A stretch of DNA of 22,045 nt from an uncultured Blautia sp. (GCA_934409175.1 CAKRVX010000025.1:1-22045), one strand, 5' to 3'; numbered from the stretch's first letter, positions 1-8,346 are shown. A program made the numbers and translations. The notes: generated by a model not told the origin, from the letters alone.

Positions 1-71
1 AGTTCTGGAACCAAGGTAGAACACAAGAAATCAAAGAACGTGTATTACATCTATGATTTGTTGACACTGAA
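1..71 (+). pseudogene. 3' part of an interrupted host reading frame (left flank)
   Basis: Frame 1 is open from the window edge across the insertion point: it reads SSGTKVEHKKSKNVYYIYDL, then LT. If bases 72-21749 (transposon plus one CTGAA copy) are removed, the frame continues without a break into the right flank and stops at 21850-21852, giving a 57-codon tail. After insertion it runs into the transposon end and stops at 151-153. I do not recognise the protein; a transposase-like C-terminus is possible but unproven. A second frame (from base 3) reads FWNQGRTQEIKERVLHL and ends at TGA 54-56, 15 bp before the transposon. If that is the real gene, the insertion would lie just downstream of a gene end, as is usual for TnsD-directed insertions. 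Confidence 0.45.
67..71. repeat. Left copy of 5-bp target site duplication
   Basis: CTGAA directly precedes the terminal TGT of the element. The same five bases directly follow the terminal ACA at 21745-21749. A 5-bp duplication is the hallmark of Tn7-type transposition. Confidence 0.9.
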
Positions 72-255
72 TGTTAAATTCCAACTTTACACCGGATATG
101 CCAACTTAACATTGGACAAGAACTGGAAAAATTTAGAAAAAGTTCCAACTTAATAGTGGATAAAGTCCTAAAAAGTTGCAAATAGTTCCAACTTAACACT
201 GGACAAGGCATATAAATCAGTTGTTCAAAAAGTTCCAACTTTACATTGGATAAGA
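72..255. repeat. Left transposon end with five TnsB-type sites
   Basis: Five copies of a ~23-bp motif with consensus GTTCCAACTTWAYANTGGAC followed by AAG lie in the same orientation: ~78-98 (terminal, diverged), 99-120, 142-165, 185-208 and 232-255. The inner three are spaced about 43-47 bp apart, while the outer two nearly touch. The same motif in the opposite orientation makes up the right end. By family knowledge these are TnsB binding sites. Confidence 0.88.
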
Positions 256-271
256 CACTTAACGCTAACGA

Positions 272-300
272 ATAAGGATATGAAAATATCCTTATTTTTT
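272..300 (+). terminator. Inward-facing intrinsic terminator at the left end
   Basis: A 9-bp perfect stem, ATAAGGATA (272-280) with TATCCTTAT (287-295), has a 6-nt loop and is followed by a T run to 300. On the + strand it would stop transcription entering from the left flank. Confidence 0.65.
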
Positions 301-796
301 ACATAATTGACCACTTGATTCAAAAAAGTTAAGAAATTTCTTTAGTATTAATGACAAAATGCAATTCAGAAAAGATACTGGATAACATGTTCTATGAAGC
401 AGATGTAGCATATATCGGATCAAAATCAAAAGAATCAGGACATCAGGGCTGCGGTACGGAACAACATTCAATATCATGAAAGATAGAATCACAGTAGTAA
501 ATGAGAAGATAGATTACTACAAGGATGATCATAGACTCTATTGGCTGAATACTATTGTTGGTGGCATCAAGAACAATATCATCGGCATTTACCATGGTGC
601 AAGAAAGATAGATCTGCCATTGTTTTTGGGAAACAGGAATACAGATTCAATCATAGAAATACTGGGAAGCAGATGATGGATAAAGTAGCTAAATATATTT
701 CCAAATCTCATCCAATAACTCGCAGACAGATTACGAATGCTTTGAATGATGCTTTTCCAGTTTTTGCTCAGTAGTGAATCTGATGGTCAATTATGT
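301..796 (+). mobile_element. Decayed IS1595/ISXO2-type insertion sequence
   Basis: The segment is bounded by a perfect 13-bp inverted repeat, ACATAATTGACCA (301-313) and TGGTCAATTATGT (784-796). It contains fragments of one transposase in three frames. No target duplication is visible next to the ends. At about 0.5 kb it is shorter than an intact member of the family, so it is an internally deleted, immobile copy unless acted on in trans. Confidence 0.7.
390..774 (+). pseudogene. ISXO2-like (IS1595 family) transposase fragments
   Basis: Three pieces of a DDE transposase follow each other in different frames. Frame of 390: FYEADVAYIG..., resembling the first-Asp block of the ISXO2 domain, stopping at 477-479. 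Frame of 476: VVNEKIDYYKDDHRLYWLNT and IGIYHGARKIDLPLFL, matching the usual C-terminal block. Frame of 541, joined near 625: EYRFNHRNTG, then a helical tail ending in VFAQ at the stop 772-774. The catalytic centre between the first two pieces is deleted. The gene cannot make an active enzyme. Identification rests on recalled family motifs. Confidence 0.75.
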
Positions 797-852
797 ACTT
801 TAAATCTTTTAAACAGAGCCATATAATTAAAGATATAAAATTAGGAGTGATT

Positions 853-1743
853 ATGGGATTATTTAGTAAAAATAAAAACGATCAAAATATTTTTGACTTG
901 AAGGAGGCAAATATAGTACCTTCAACTACTCCAACAAAATGTTCAATTTGTGGTGGATTTGCAGATGGAGCAAGAAGAATAACTAAAGATGGATATTATG
1001 TTTGTGCTAAATGTTACGTGCGATGTGACAAGCCACCTTTATTTTCTGAAAAGACATTAAACGAAATCGTTGAATGGGGATTAAGTAAAGATGTTCGGGA
1101 GGAAGAAAAAAGAATCCAGGAACAAGAAAGACAAGAATTAATTCAACAACGTCAAAAAGAAGAGGACGAACAAAAAGAAGCAGATAAACTTGAGCAAATG
1201 AAATACTCAAAGATTTTTTATGCAAATAGGACTGTCTCAATAATCAAAATAGATGATAAAAATCATTTGTTTATGTTGCTCGGTAACAAATCGCCATACA
1301 TTTTTAAGTTTTCAGATATCATATCTTATGATGTTAAAGTCAATGGAACAACGCACATTAAAGGTGGAGGAGTTGGGACTTTAATTGGCGGGTCATTATT
1401 TGGTGTTACTGGTGCTATAGTTGGAAATGCATTTAGTCCAAAGCGAGCCAAAGAAAGTATTGAAAACATTACAATTGTTATTTCGTTAAACAATAAAGAT
1501 TATCCTATATTCTCCATAAATTGTGGAATATCTACTGATAAGGCTAATAAAATAGCAGCAGTTATTGAGCAAATGATGGAAATAGCCAATCGTGAAAATA
1601 CTATGCTTCATAAAACTACAAATACTAGTGATAATACCTTAGATGATATTGCAAAGATAAGAGAATTTAAGAAATTATTTGATGAAGGAATTTTAACTGA
1701 AGAAGAATTCATTGCAAAGAAAAAGCAAATTTTAGGTATATAA
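853..1743 (+). CDS. DUF4428-like zinc-ribbon / SHOCT domain protein
   Basis: This 296-residue protein has unknown function. From the N-terminus: a zinc ribbon with C30-x2-C33 and C51-x2-C54 in a setting typical of DUF4428; a strongly charged Glu/Gln/Lys stretch (about 85-125) that should be coiled coil; a central domain with a Gly-rich hydrophobic run (about 176-200, GGGVGTLIGGSLFG) that may be a membrane-associated or glycine-zipper segment; and a C-terminal SHOCT motif (about 265-296, FKKLFDEGILTEEEFIAKK). SHOCT is a short domain that usually ends oligomeric or membrane-linked proteins. The start at 853 is chosen for its AGGAG at 843-847; an upstream in-frame ATG at 793 lies in the IS end and lacks a ribosome site. 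A TATAAT at 822-827 may serve as -10. The gene lies between two direct copies of an IS end, so it probably arrived with that IS. Confidence 0.75.
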   Translation: MGLFSKNKNDQNIFDLKEANIVPSTTPTKCSICGGFADGARRITKDGYYVCAKCYVRCDKPPLFSEKTLNEIVEWGLSKDVREEEKRIQEQERQELIQQRQKEEDEQKEADKLEQMKYSKIFYANRTVSIIKIDDKNHLFMLLGNKSPYIFKFSDIISYDVKVNGTTHIKGGGVGTLIGGSLFGVTGAIVGNAFSPKRAKESIENITIVISLNNKDYPIFSINCGISTDKANKIAAVIEQMMEIANRENTMLHKTTNTSDNTLDDIAKIREFKKLFDEGILTEEEFIAKKKQILGI

Positions 1744-1768
1744 ACATAATTGACCACTTGATTCAAAA
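1744..1768 (+). repeat. Direct repeat of the IS end (second copy of 301-325)
   Basis: The 25 bases here are identical to 301-325, starting ACATAATTGACCACTTG. They directly follow the stop codon of the gene at 853-1743. The match ends at 1768, so this is only the tip of a second IS copy in the same orientation. Confidence 0.85.
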
Positions 1769-1803
1769 GAATATATCAAAACCTCAACCAATTTTGGATA
1801 TTC

Positions 1804-1840
1804 GAAAAACATCCACCTGACCATGGTGGATGCTTTTTTT
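1804..1840. terminator. Bidirectional terminator between the DUF4428 gene and tnsC
   Basis: The stem CATCCACC (1810-1817) pairs with GGTGGATG (1825-1832). A run of seven T follows on the + strand (1834-1840) and a run of five T on the - strand (from GAAAAAC at 1804-1810). It separates two convergent genes. Confidence 0.75.
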
Positions 1841-1893
1841 GTAGTAATGCGATGAAACAGGTTGATTTATAGAAATGCAGAATTGTTATTGCT

Positions 1894-3411
1894 TCATGCA
1901 CCACCCATGACACTGTTAAGCATGTCTTCCTTACTGACTTTTCTTTGTTTCTTAGGCGTTTGCTTTTTCTTCTGCAGCAGCCTGTCATTTACGACAGGTG
2001 CTATATTGTCAACAGTTCTCTGATCAACAGGAGTTTCGGAAATAACAGCTTTGCACACTTCTTCGATTTCCTGATCGGTTGCACGTTTATTTACAATTCT
2101 GATAGCCATTGTTGTTGAACGAACCAGATTTTCAATATCTGCAAGATCCTTGTCTTCACCAACCTGCTCCATCATGTAATTCTGTTTTGAGGCTTCTAAA
2201 TCATGCTGATACTTTAAATTTGCTTTGTCCAGAATTTCCAGAATCTTTTCATTATCCTCAGGAGTCAAGATGGAATGGATAAGACCACGCAAATGAGGGT
2301 ATCGCTTGCTGAAGACTTCTGAAACAAAGTGAGGTGTAACCGTAAAGTGTTCTGGCCTTAACAGATATTCATCCTGAACGGAAATCCATAGACTTACTGC
2401 CTGATCGATAATTCCTCTTGTTTCATCATAGAATACATCGATTAAATCCTGTGTCAGTTTGAGCTTATGATCGAACCACTGATATTTGAATAGTTCCTTC
2501 ATAACAAATTTGAAGTATTTTTTGTTATTACAGTATGCAGTGGCAGGGATTTCATAACCCAGTCTTCTTGCTGTTCTGAGTGCCTGGAACATCTTCTGAT
2601 AGCTATCTTCTGTACCAACTACACCAATAGCAACTTTTGTGGAATTTGAAATAGTCAGAAACGATTCAAACGTATTTGTTTTTGTTCTTGAAAAACTCAA
2701 CTGTTGAATTTCATCAAGGATGCAGATTCCGACGCCGAATTTTTCAATCAGTTCAATTACTTTGTTCTGTTTCTTTCCCAGACCCCCACAACTGTTGATA
2801 AGTCTTTCATAAATATCTGTGTGAAGAGCTTTATCGATTTCTCTTCCGATTGTTCCATAAAGTTCAGCGAAATTGTTTGTTGAGTTACAGGAAACAACAA
2901 TGTAAAGAATCTGTGAAAGTGTAGAGCCGTCTGGAAGATGATGACGAATAACCTGCGGGTAATGTGATACCAGCATCGAGATTGCAGATGATTTTCCACA
3001 TCCAGAATATCCCAAGAGTGAAAAACCAGCATTTGTTGCTTCACCAGTGTTCCCAATTACTTTCGAATAAAGTTCTGAAGAATCTATCTTGAGAATTTTT
3101 CTCAAACGGTAGGAGTTGATCAATGCGTTATAAAATTCTGTCTCCAGAGACGCCTCGAAAGGTAGAAAAATTCTGACATTGCGTAGTTGAGGTACAAGAA
3201 ATCTCCTTTCTGTACGTGTGAGATAACTGTTTTGAGAGGAGCTGTAAGAAGGTATACCCCTTGTGTAATTTATGAATAGATCACTCTTTTCCACCAGTGG
3301 CTCAGGCAATGCTGTGATTAAAATGTTGTCTTTGTCCATTGAACATTTTGGCTCAGTATAGATTGCGTCCACAATCGATCCATATCCATTTGTATTGTAT
3401 TTATTCCTCAT
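1894..3411 (-). CDS. tnsC: TnsC-type AAA+ ATPase, transposition regulator
   Basis: In Tn7-like systems TnsC is the ATP-dependent adaptor that assembles on target DNA marked by TniQ/TnsD and activates the TnsAB transposase. This 505-residue protein shows Walker A GYSGCGKSS (134-142), Walker B ICILDEIQQL with D233/E234, a sensor-1-like strand AIGVVGTED (261-269) and an arginine pair in RTARRLG (279-285). An N-terminal extension of ~110 residues and a C-terminal tail rich in Lys/Gln (about 470-505) probably contact partners, as in Tn7 TnsC. The start ATG (3411-3409) overlaps the tnsB stop as ATGA, so translation should be coupled. It is the last gene of the operon, followed by the terminator at 1804-1840. 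At 505 residues it is close to Tn7 TnsC (about 555) and much longer than the small TnsC of V-K CAST elements. Confidence 0.92.
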   Translation of the reverse strand: MRNKYNTNGYGSIVDAIYTEPKCSMDKDNILITALPEPLVEKSDLFINYTRGIPSYSSSQNSYLTRTERRFLVPQLRNVRIFLPFEASLETEFYNALINSYRLRKILKIDSSELYSKVIGNTGEATNAGFSLLGYSGCGKSSAISMLVSHYPQVIRHHLPDGSTLSQILYIVVSCNSTNNFAELYGTIGREIDKALHTDIYERLINSCGGLGKKQNKVIELIEKFGVGICILDEIQQLSFSRTKTNTFESFLTISNSTKVAIGVVGTEDSYQKMFQALRTARRLGYEIPATAYCNNKKYFKFVMKELFKYQWFDHKLKLTQDLIDVFYDETRGIIDQAVSLWISVQDEYLLRPEHFTVTPHFVSEVFSKRYPHLRGLIHSILTPEDNEKILEILDKANLKYQHDLEASKQNYMMEQVGEDKDLADIENLVRSTTMAIRIVNKRATDQEIEEVCKAVISETPVDQRTVDNIAPVVNDRLLQKKKQTPKKQRKVSKEDMLNSVMGGA

Positions 3412-5549
3412 ATCATTTTACCCCACTCATCTTCTTCGAATGCGGCCAATGCTTCATAGACATCTGAAATAATATCTGTCTGTTGGGCATTGCCTTGTGA
3501 TGCTTTGGCAGAATTGTCAATTTGAGAATCAGCTGTTTCGGCCGTTGGCTTGTCAGCAGGTACAACAGCGTGATTTAATGCCTCTCGCTGCTTTTCGATT
3601 GCTCTGTTTTCTTTGAGATTCTGTGTATCTGCTGGACCTGTTTTTCGCTTGACAGCTTGCTTCACGATAGCTTTTTGTCTGTCCTGCAACGCAATTTCAA
3701 GTTTTAAATTCTCTTCTTTTCCAGCACGATCTAATTCTCTCTTTGCTTTAAGAATTTGTTCGTAATCTTCCAGGCTGACACCTTCGAACTCTTTCATTCC
3801 GGTTTTGCTGGCATTCAGAGATGCAACCATAAGAGCGTTCTTTCTCAGATAATAGATGTTTCCAACATTGCGAGGGTCGATACGGCAGTTGAATGGTTCA
3901 GATCTGTTCTTCAGATTCAGCATTTCTTTCAGAAGATCACCATCCGTAAAGTTCATATACTGAAGCGTCTTGAACTTGATTCCAGATTTTGAAAGTTTTG
4001 CTGATACTGGAAGCAGCAGTGAATATCTGAATTCATCTTCATTGCTGATTATTCGAGGTGATCCGCAAACTTCTACACCGTATTTCCATAAATCTATCGG
4101 GGTAGGGTTTACATGTGCTTTTCTCATTTTTGCAGTAAGCGGATAATTTTCCATATATTGACGATTGTGAACAGCAACCGTAGCAAGAACCATTGCTGTT
4201 ACCTCGTTGACAGTCAGTGAAGCTTCTCTGTGATGATTGGAATCGTGTCTTTTCTCAATCAGTCCGTGAGATTCTAAAGCAGGATTCTGTGCCGCATGTA
4301 TCTGATGGAACAGCTGTTCAATCTGCCCTTTAAGAGAGCCTGTGCCAGGAGGTGCCAGCTCCATCTGAATGCCAAGCTCTTTTCCGATTCGTTCCATGTT
4401 ATATGAAATATACTCACTTCCGTAGTCACTTCTAAGTCTCTGCGGAATAATGTGAGAAGGCATGTCGTCTTTCTCTATCGAAATATTGTATTTTTTCATC
4501 CACTCCTGCTTGTCTTCCAGAAGGTTCAGCAGACAGTTAGTAATACCTTTAAATGAGTTGTTATCAAAAGCAATAGAAACCGCGACAATCATTCTGCTGT
4601 ACACATCAATCATTGCGTAGACAACTGGACGGCCTACCGCAACTCCTGGATTCATTTCACTTACAACAGACACGTCCAGTTCACATTCATCAACTTCGAA
4701 CAGTGATCCAGGACCGGAAACACCATTCAAGTTGTCTGAAAGAAGCAGACGCTGTGAGTTTCTGTATTCCTGAGCAGAAGTTTTTGCGATGGCAATTTCT
4801 TTTTCGGTACATCTTGATTTGACATAGTTATAGAACTGCTTTTCAGTAGGTCGCATATTCTGTGGCATAATTTCAAGATGAACACCCTTTGAAGATTCTT
4901 CCAGTTTCATATAGTGAGTTCGAATCATTTCTCGATAGGCGCTTTTGATTGTTTTTGCTCTGCCAGAAAGATAATTTTTTCTTGCCTCTTCCATTGTTTC
5001 GAAAACTTCACTTGTTAAAACACACCCAACACCAATAGATGAAGAAGATGGTCTTCCTGTTTTGTTTTTATATGTATAAGATTTGTTTTTTGTTCTGAAG
5101 ATACGCTGGTCAACAAGAGCTACAGGGTCGCATCCAGACTGCAAATATTGTTTAATGATAACCCACGCACTTGACTTTGCGTAACCTGCTCTTAAATATG
5201 CTTTTGCAAATTCTGGCTTTGGATTTTTGCCACTTAGTTTATTGTAAAGCGGTCCATATGTTTCAGACACAGACGTAACAAATGCCAGTTTAGCCTCGTA
5301 CGCTTCGGACTGTTTTGTGGTAAGTGAGCTAATATTAATGATTTTTCGTTCTATATCTTTGTTTTTTATGTGGTCAATTACTTTTTTTTCAACCATATGA
5401 ATGAGTTCTGCAGAATCGACCAGTTCTATCACAAGGTTAGAGCTGTCCATGCAGCATAATGAAAATACTCCTTGTGCGTAGCCAATAATTCGGTATCTTA
5501 TTCCATCCTTTACAACAATGTCGGAAACAGTAATGCTGATATTCTCCAT
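3408..5549 (-). CDS. tnsB: TnsB-type DDE transposase
   Basis: TnsB binds the end repeats and performs the 3'-end cleavage and strand joining of the transposon. The 713-residue protein has an N-terminal DNA-binding half with helix-turn-helix-like regions (about 80-260), then an RNase H-fold core (rve) with the triad D287 (in FEVDECELD), D375 (in RLRSDYGSEY) and E411 (in LKGQIEQLF). The D-E spacing of 36 fits the family. A beta-barrel-like region follows, then a Lys/Glu-rich C-terminal tail (about 610-713) that in Tn7 interacts with TnsC. Length is near Tn7 TnsB (702). The ribosome site AGGAGG overlaps the tnsA stop, 12 nt before the ATG, a rather long spacing. The gene is third in the operon. 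Confidence 0.95.
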   Translation of the reverse strand: MENISITVSDIVVKDGIRYRIIGYAQGVFSLCCMDSSNLVIELVDSAELIHMVEKKVIDHIKNKDIERKIINISSLTTKQSEAYEAKLAFVTSVSETYGPLYNKLSGKNPKPEFAKAYLRAGYAKSSAWVIIKQYLQSGCDPVALVDQRIFRTKNKSYTYKNKTGRPSSSSIGVGCVLTSEVFETMEEARKNYLSGRAKTIKSAYREMIRTHYMKLEESSKGVHLEIMPQNMRPTEKQFYNYVKSRCTEKEIAIAKTSAQEYRNSQRLLLSDNLNGVSGPGSLFEVDECELDVSVVSEMNPGVAVGRPVVYAMIDVYSRMIVAVSIAFDNNSFKGITNCLLNLLEDKQEWMKKYNISIEKDDMPSHIIPQRLRSDYGSEYISYNMERIGKELGIQMELAPPGTGSLKGQIEQLFHQIHAAQNPALESHGLIEKRHDSNHHREASLTVNEVTAMVLATVAVHNRQYMENYPLTAKMRKAHVNPTPIDLWKYGVEVCGSPRIISNEDEFRYSLLLPVSAKLSKSGIKFKTLQYMNFTDGDLLKEMLNLKNRSEPFNCRIDPRNVGNIYYLRKNALMVASLNASKTGMKEFEGVSLEDYEQILKAKRELDRAGKEENLKLEIALQDRQKAIVKQAVKRKTGPADTQNLKENRAIEKQREALNHAVVPADKPTAETADSQIDNSAKASQGNAQQTDIISDVYEALAAFEEDEWGKMI

Positions 5550-5565
5550 ATCTTGATTATTCCTC

Positions 5566-6261
5566 CTATGATTTATATGGTATTGAAACGATCTCAGTGT
5601 TCAGGTTTTCGAACCACTCAATCTCGTCGTTATGTGTAATACAGAGTTCCTGCCAGTCAAGTTCTTTTGAAATATCAATCTGAATATATTTTCTGGCAAC
5701 AAGGAACTTCAAAAAGGAAATGCGATCCTTGAAATCTGTAACATTGTAAAACGCAACAATATCTCTGATGTTTCTTGCAGCAAGCATATCAAAATCGTCT
5801 GCTGTAACAAGTTTCCACGGAACGTCTCTGCGCATCCAGTAATGCTGTTCCAGATACAGCTTTTCTAGCGTTCTTTCTGAAAGGTTAGCTGTTCGTTTAA
5901 TTGAAAAGGCCATACTTCCTTCAGCAGCATCCACAAGAAAATCTGTTGTCATTACAATGTGTTTGCCGTTCCTTGCCGGGTGGGATATTCCATATTCCTC
6001 TGCAATAAGTTCTGTGGTTTCAAGTTCAAGTGGAAACTGCTCTCTGATATCAAGTATGTTGTCATTCCATCGCAGAATGTACCAGAAATTAATTTCAACC
6101 TGCGACATAAGATGAACGACTCTGCCAGTTTTCCAGTCAACGACTCGACCTGCAGTACCGACGGAGCCGAATTCACCAACCTGTATCCAGGGGCTGTAGT
6201 CAGCTCCTGTTCCAGTTCCCATTTTCAACTTTTCTTTTGTCTGTTCACTTTTCTTTCTCAT
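5566..6261 (-). CDS. tnsA: TnsA-type endonuclease
   Basis: TnsA makes the 5'-strand cuts at the transposon ends, so that Tn7-type elements move by cut-and-paste. The 231-residue protein has the restriction-endonuclease-like catalytic set E56 (in SQVEINFW), D107 (in TTDFLVD) and K122 (in FSIKRT), matching the E-D-K layout of Tn7 TnsA. The C-terminal part (about 165-231) fits the winged-helix domain that contacts TnsC. It is somewhat shorter than Tn7 TnsA (273). Its start overlaps the end of tniQ by 17 bp and has GGAG 8 nt upstream inside tniQ. It is second in the operon; its intact active site implies clean excision rather than cointegrates. Confidence 0.92.
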   Translation of the reverse strand: MRKKSEQTKEKLKMGTGTGADYSPWIQVGEFGSVGTAGRVVDWKTGRVVHLMSQVEINFWYILRWNDNILDIREQFPLELETTELIAEEYGISHPARNGKHIVMTTDFLVDAAEGSMAFSIKRTANLSERTLEKLYLEQHYWMRRDVPWKLVTADDFDMLAARNIRDIVAFYNVTDFKDRISFLKFLVARKYIQIDISKELDWQELCITHNDEIEWFENLNTEIVSIPYKS

Positions 6262-8206
6262 CTTCCAGCTCCATTCTGATTGAATCCATCAGACAGTGAT
6301 TTCCTGTCAACTGTTTGATAATATCTGATTTTGAAAGCGCCTTGTCATCGATATATTTGAGAAGTTTCGGAATTACTTCAGATGGGGATTTGCAGTAAAA
6401 AGGAATACCATTAATAAAATCTGCAACCTGAAGTATCTGCCAGTTGTCTTCATCCATAGATTCTGGAGCAGCTTTCAATCTGAGTTCGGTATTGTTGTAA
6501 CTTGTAAGTCTTGCCCATGGTTTTGCCTCTTTTAAAGTTGCTATAGAAAGACGATCAGGCACATCTCCGATTTCAAGGCAGTAGTACAGGAAAGATGTTC
6601 CGTACAGATAACCGATATGCTTACCATTTCTGATTATGTACTTCTGATCAATGACTTCTGTAGATGAAACTGTTACTTCTGGAAGTCTGTAGCAGCCTCG
6701 TGCCACCTGAATGATCAGCTGTTTGTCACGCAAGAACTGCAACACTCTTTTAGCACCGGTTCCGAAAAGACCAAGCATATCATCATAAAAGAATAATGAA
6801 TTTGAATAAGTAGCTTTAATAAATCCATACAAAGTCTCCGTTGCAGGTTTCGGATTGTTGAGTGCTAAGCACTGTGGACAGCCCTGAATGTCATGAAGAT
6901 GATAAAGTCCAATCGTTGAAATATGTCCTGCAGGGCACTTGACAGTAACTTTTGTTTTGTCACACTGTTTGAAAAAATCAACCAGCTCCAGATTGTATTT
7001 TTTAACTTCACTTTGGACGGTTTCTTTATCAAGGTATTTGCGCGGATGGCAGATTCGGCAAAATGCATTCATTGCCCAGTATTTCCACGTAACAGTGAAA
7101 ATTTTTCCACAGTCGTCATGGCGGACTGTAAGCTCCGATCCTTCATATGAAATTGGTGTAAATCCAGGATACTTCTCTTTAAACATGACTCTTAAACTTT
7201 CAATTGTTCTGAAATTTTCACATTTGCATCTTGTACCGGATAAAAAAGAAATCGGTGTAAACGTAGAAACTGTCCCGCAGTCAGCGTGAAGCAGTTTTAT
7301 CTTTTCAGATCGGCTGGTGTAAGGCTCAACCAGCTTGTATTTTCCGTTTCCCATAGTATAGACATGTCTGGCAAATCGTTCTGCTTCGCTCAGTTTCTGA
7401 GCACATGATGGACAGCGGAAATCATATTTGAATCCACTGACTGTCGAACAGAAGCGTGTATGGCAAGGCGTATGTATTAAATCAATGACATTTCCACATT
7501 GATGCAGCAGCTCATAGTCTTCATTTGGAATAAAATCGCTATGGTCCGGAAGAGGAATATCATTGACAGAAGGATGCTTAGCCATAAGTTTTTTTACATA
7601 GACGTCAGTATGCATGGTGCGAAAGGAACTGTCGATTTCCAAAAGGCTGTTGAAATATGAGACATTGCAGGAAAGATTTCTTTTATGAAGGTCATGACTG
7701 TATTCAGCGTAAGCAATATTTTCTACACTTACTGGAACGCAGTCTTCTTTGAAATCCGGAACTTCAAAATAATTATCAGCACGTACAAGAGGACATTTAT
7801 GCCTGTAGCATACTGTCACCCCTGGAAGATTGTGCCATACACGAAAATAAGGATGCTCTTTTTGGCACTCAGGGCATACAAATGTTTCATGGATGAATGA
7901 GTTCGTGTTGAAAGAGTCTATTCCAAAAGCAGCATTTAAAACTGATATCTGTCCGTATTCATTCAGGAACGGAGCAACAAAAGAATATTCAGTGTGCTCA
8001 GAGTACATTTTTGCCCAGTCTTCAACATCGAGAAGATGAAAAATCATATCAAGCTGTGACGTTGAACCGATAATTTTGTATCTGCTTAACGGAGAAAAAT
8101 CTCTGAGAAAATCCTTAATGTCATCGTAGCAGTTGACGTAAGCATTTCTTTCAATCCATGAGTGAAGCATTTCATCATCATATGGTGCAAGAATATTGGC
8201 TAACAA
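6245..8206 (-). CDS. tniQ: TniQ/TnsD-type target selector with four zinc modules and an AbiEi/DUF6088-like C-terminus
   Basis: TniQ proteins recognise target DNA or a targeting complex and recruit TnsC. I choose the TTG at 8206-8204 as start: GGGAGG (8220-8215) lies 8 nt upstream, whereas the in-frame GTG at 8215 overlaps that site. The resulting 653-residue protein begins LLANILAPYDDEMLHSWI, as TniQ proteins do. Residues 111-138 form the TniQ zinc finger (C111-x2-C114 ... C133-x2-H136). Four tandem Cys modules follow, each with a C(G/H) or CPAGH element then C-x1/2-C: C248/C265/C268, C310/C327/C329, C366/C383/C386, C424/C443/C446. Residues about 457-640 resemble AbiEi/DUF6088 proteins: a winged helix ending QVARGCYRLPEV, then GYLYGTSFLYYCL, LSIAT and QILQVADFINGIPFY. 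The domain assignment for the tail comes from memory of family motifs. Being the first gene of the operon is unlike Tn7, where tnsD comes after tnsC. Confidence 0.88.
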   Translation of the reverse strand: MLANILAPYDDEMLHSWIERNAYVNCYDDIKDFLRDFSPLSRYKIIGSTSQLDMIFHLLDVEDWAKMYSEHTEYSFVAPFLNEYGQISVLNAAFGIDSFNTNSFIHETFVCPECQKEHPYFRVWHNLPGVTVCYRHKCPLVRADNYFEVPDFKEDCVPVSVENIAYAEYSHDLHKRNLSCNVSYFNSLLEIDSSFRTMHTDVYVKKLMAKHPSVNDIPLPDHSDFIPNEDYELLHQCGNVIDLIHTPCHTRFCSTVSGFKYDFRCPSCAQKLSEAERFARHVYTMGNGKYKLVEPYTSRSEKIKLLHADCGTVSTFTPISFLSGTRCKCENFRTIESLRVMFKEKYPGFTPISYEGSELTVRHDDCGKIFTVTWKYWAMNAFCRICHPRKYLDKETVQSEVKKYNLELVDFFKQCDKTKVTVKCPAGHISTIGLYHLHDIQGCPQCLALNNPKPATETLYGFIKATYSNSLFFYDDMLGLFGTGAKRVLQFLRDKQLIIQVARGCYRLPEVTVSSTEVIDQKYIIRNGKHIGYLYGTSFLYYCLEIGDVPDRLSIATLKEAKPWARLTSYNNTELRLKAAPESMDEDNWQILQVADFINGIPFYCKSPSEVIPKLLKYIDDKALSKSDIIKQLTGNHCLMDSIRMELEDEKEK

Positions 8207-8225
8207 ATATATCACCTCCCAAAGT

Positions 8226-8255
8226 GTATTAAAATTGAAAATACAATTTTGATAT
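8226..8255. promoter_or_regulatory. Operator-like palindrome O1
   Basis: GTATTAAAATTG and CAATTTTGATAT form 12-bp arms (two mismatches) around a 6-bp centre. The site covers the expected start of leftward transcription from the tniQ promoter, where a bound protein would repress. Arms and spacing recall a serine-recombinase subsite. Confidence 0.6.
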
Positions 8256-8261
8256 ATCCAT

Positions 8262-8290
8262 AAGATATACCACTAGGAAAGATAAAACAA
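8262..8290 (-). promoter_or_regulatory. Promoter of the tniQ-tnsABC operon
   Basis: On the - strand TTGTTT (8290-8285), 17 bp, then TATCTT (8267-8262). Transcription would start near 8255, inside O1, about 50 nt before the tniQ start. Confidence 0.5.
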
Positions 8291-8299
8291 TCTCAAAAC

Positions 8300-8329
8300 G
8301 TATTAAAATTGAATATATTGTTTTAATAC
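8300..8329. promoter_or_regulatory. Operator-like palindrome O2
   Basis: GTATTAAAA (8300-8308) and TTTTAATAC (8321-8329) are perfect 9-bp arms; the whole 30-bp site shares GTATTAAAATTGAA with O1. Its centre is 74 bp from that of O1, about seven helical turns. It overlaps the -35 of the first rightward promoter. Confidence 0.65.
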
Positions 8330-8346
8330 TTTTTATGATGTATAAT
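8318..8346 (+). promoter_or_regulatory. Rightward promoter 1 (resolvase-like gene and hsd operon)
   Basis: TTGTTT (8318-8323), 17-bp spacer, TATAAT (8341-8346). The -35 lies inside O2. Confidence 0.6.

Noticed and set aside
54..66. ATGATTTGTTGAC in the left flank resembles ATGATTAGTTTAC in the small RNA (11 of 13), a possible guide match
   Set aside because: With AT-rich sequence and many possible alignments such a match is expected by chance; it is not contiguous.
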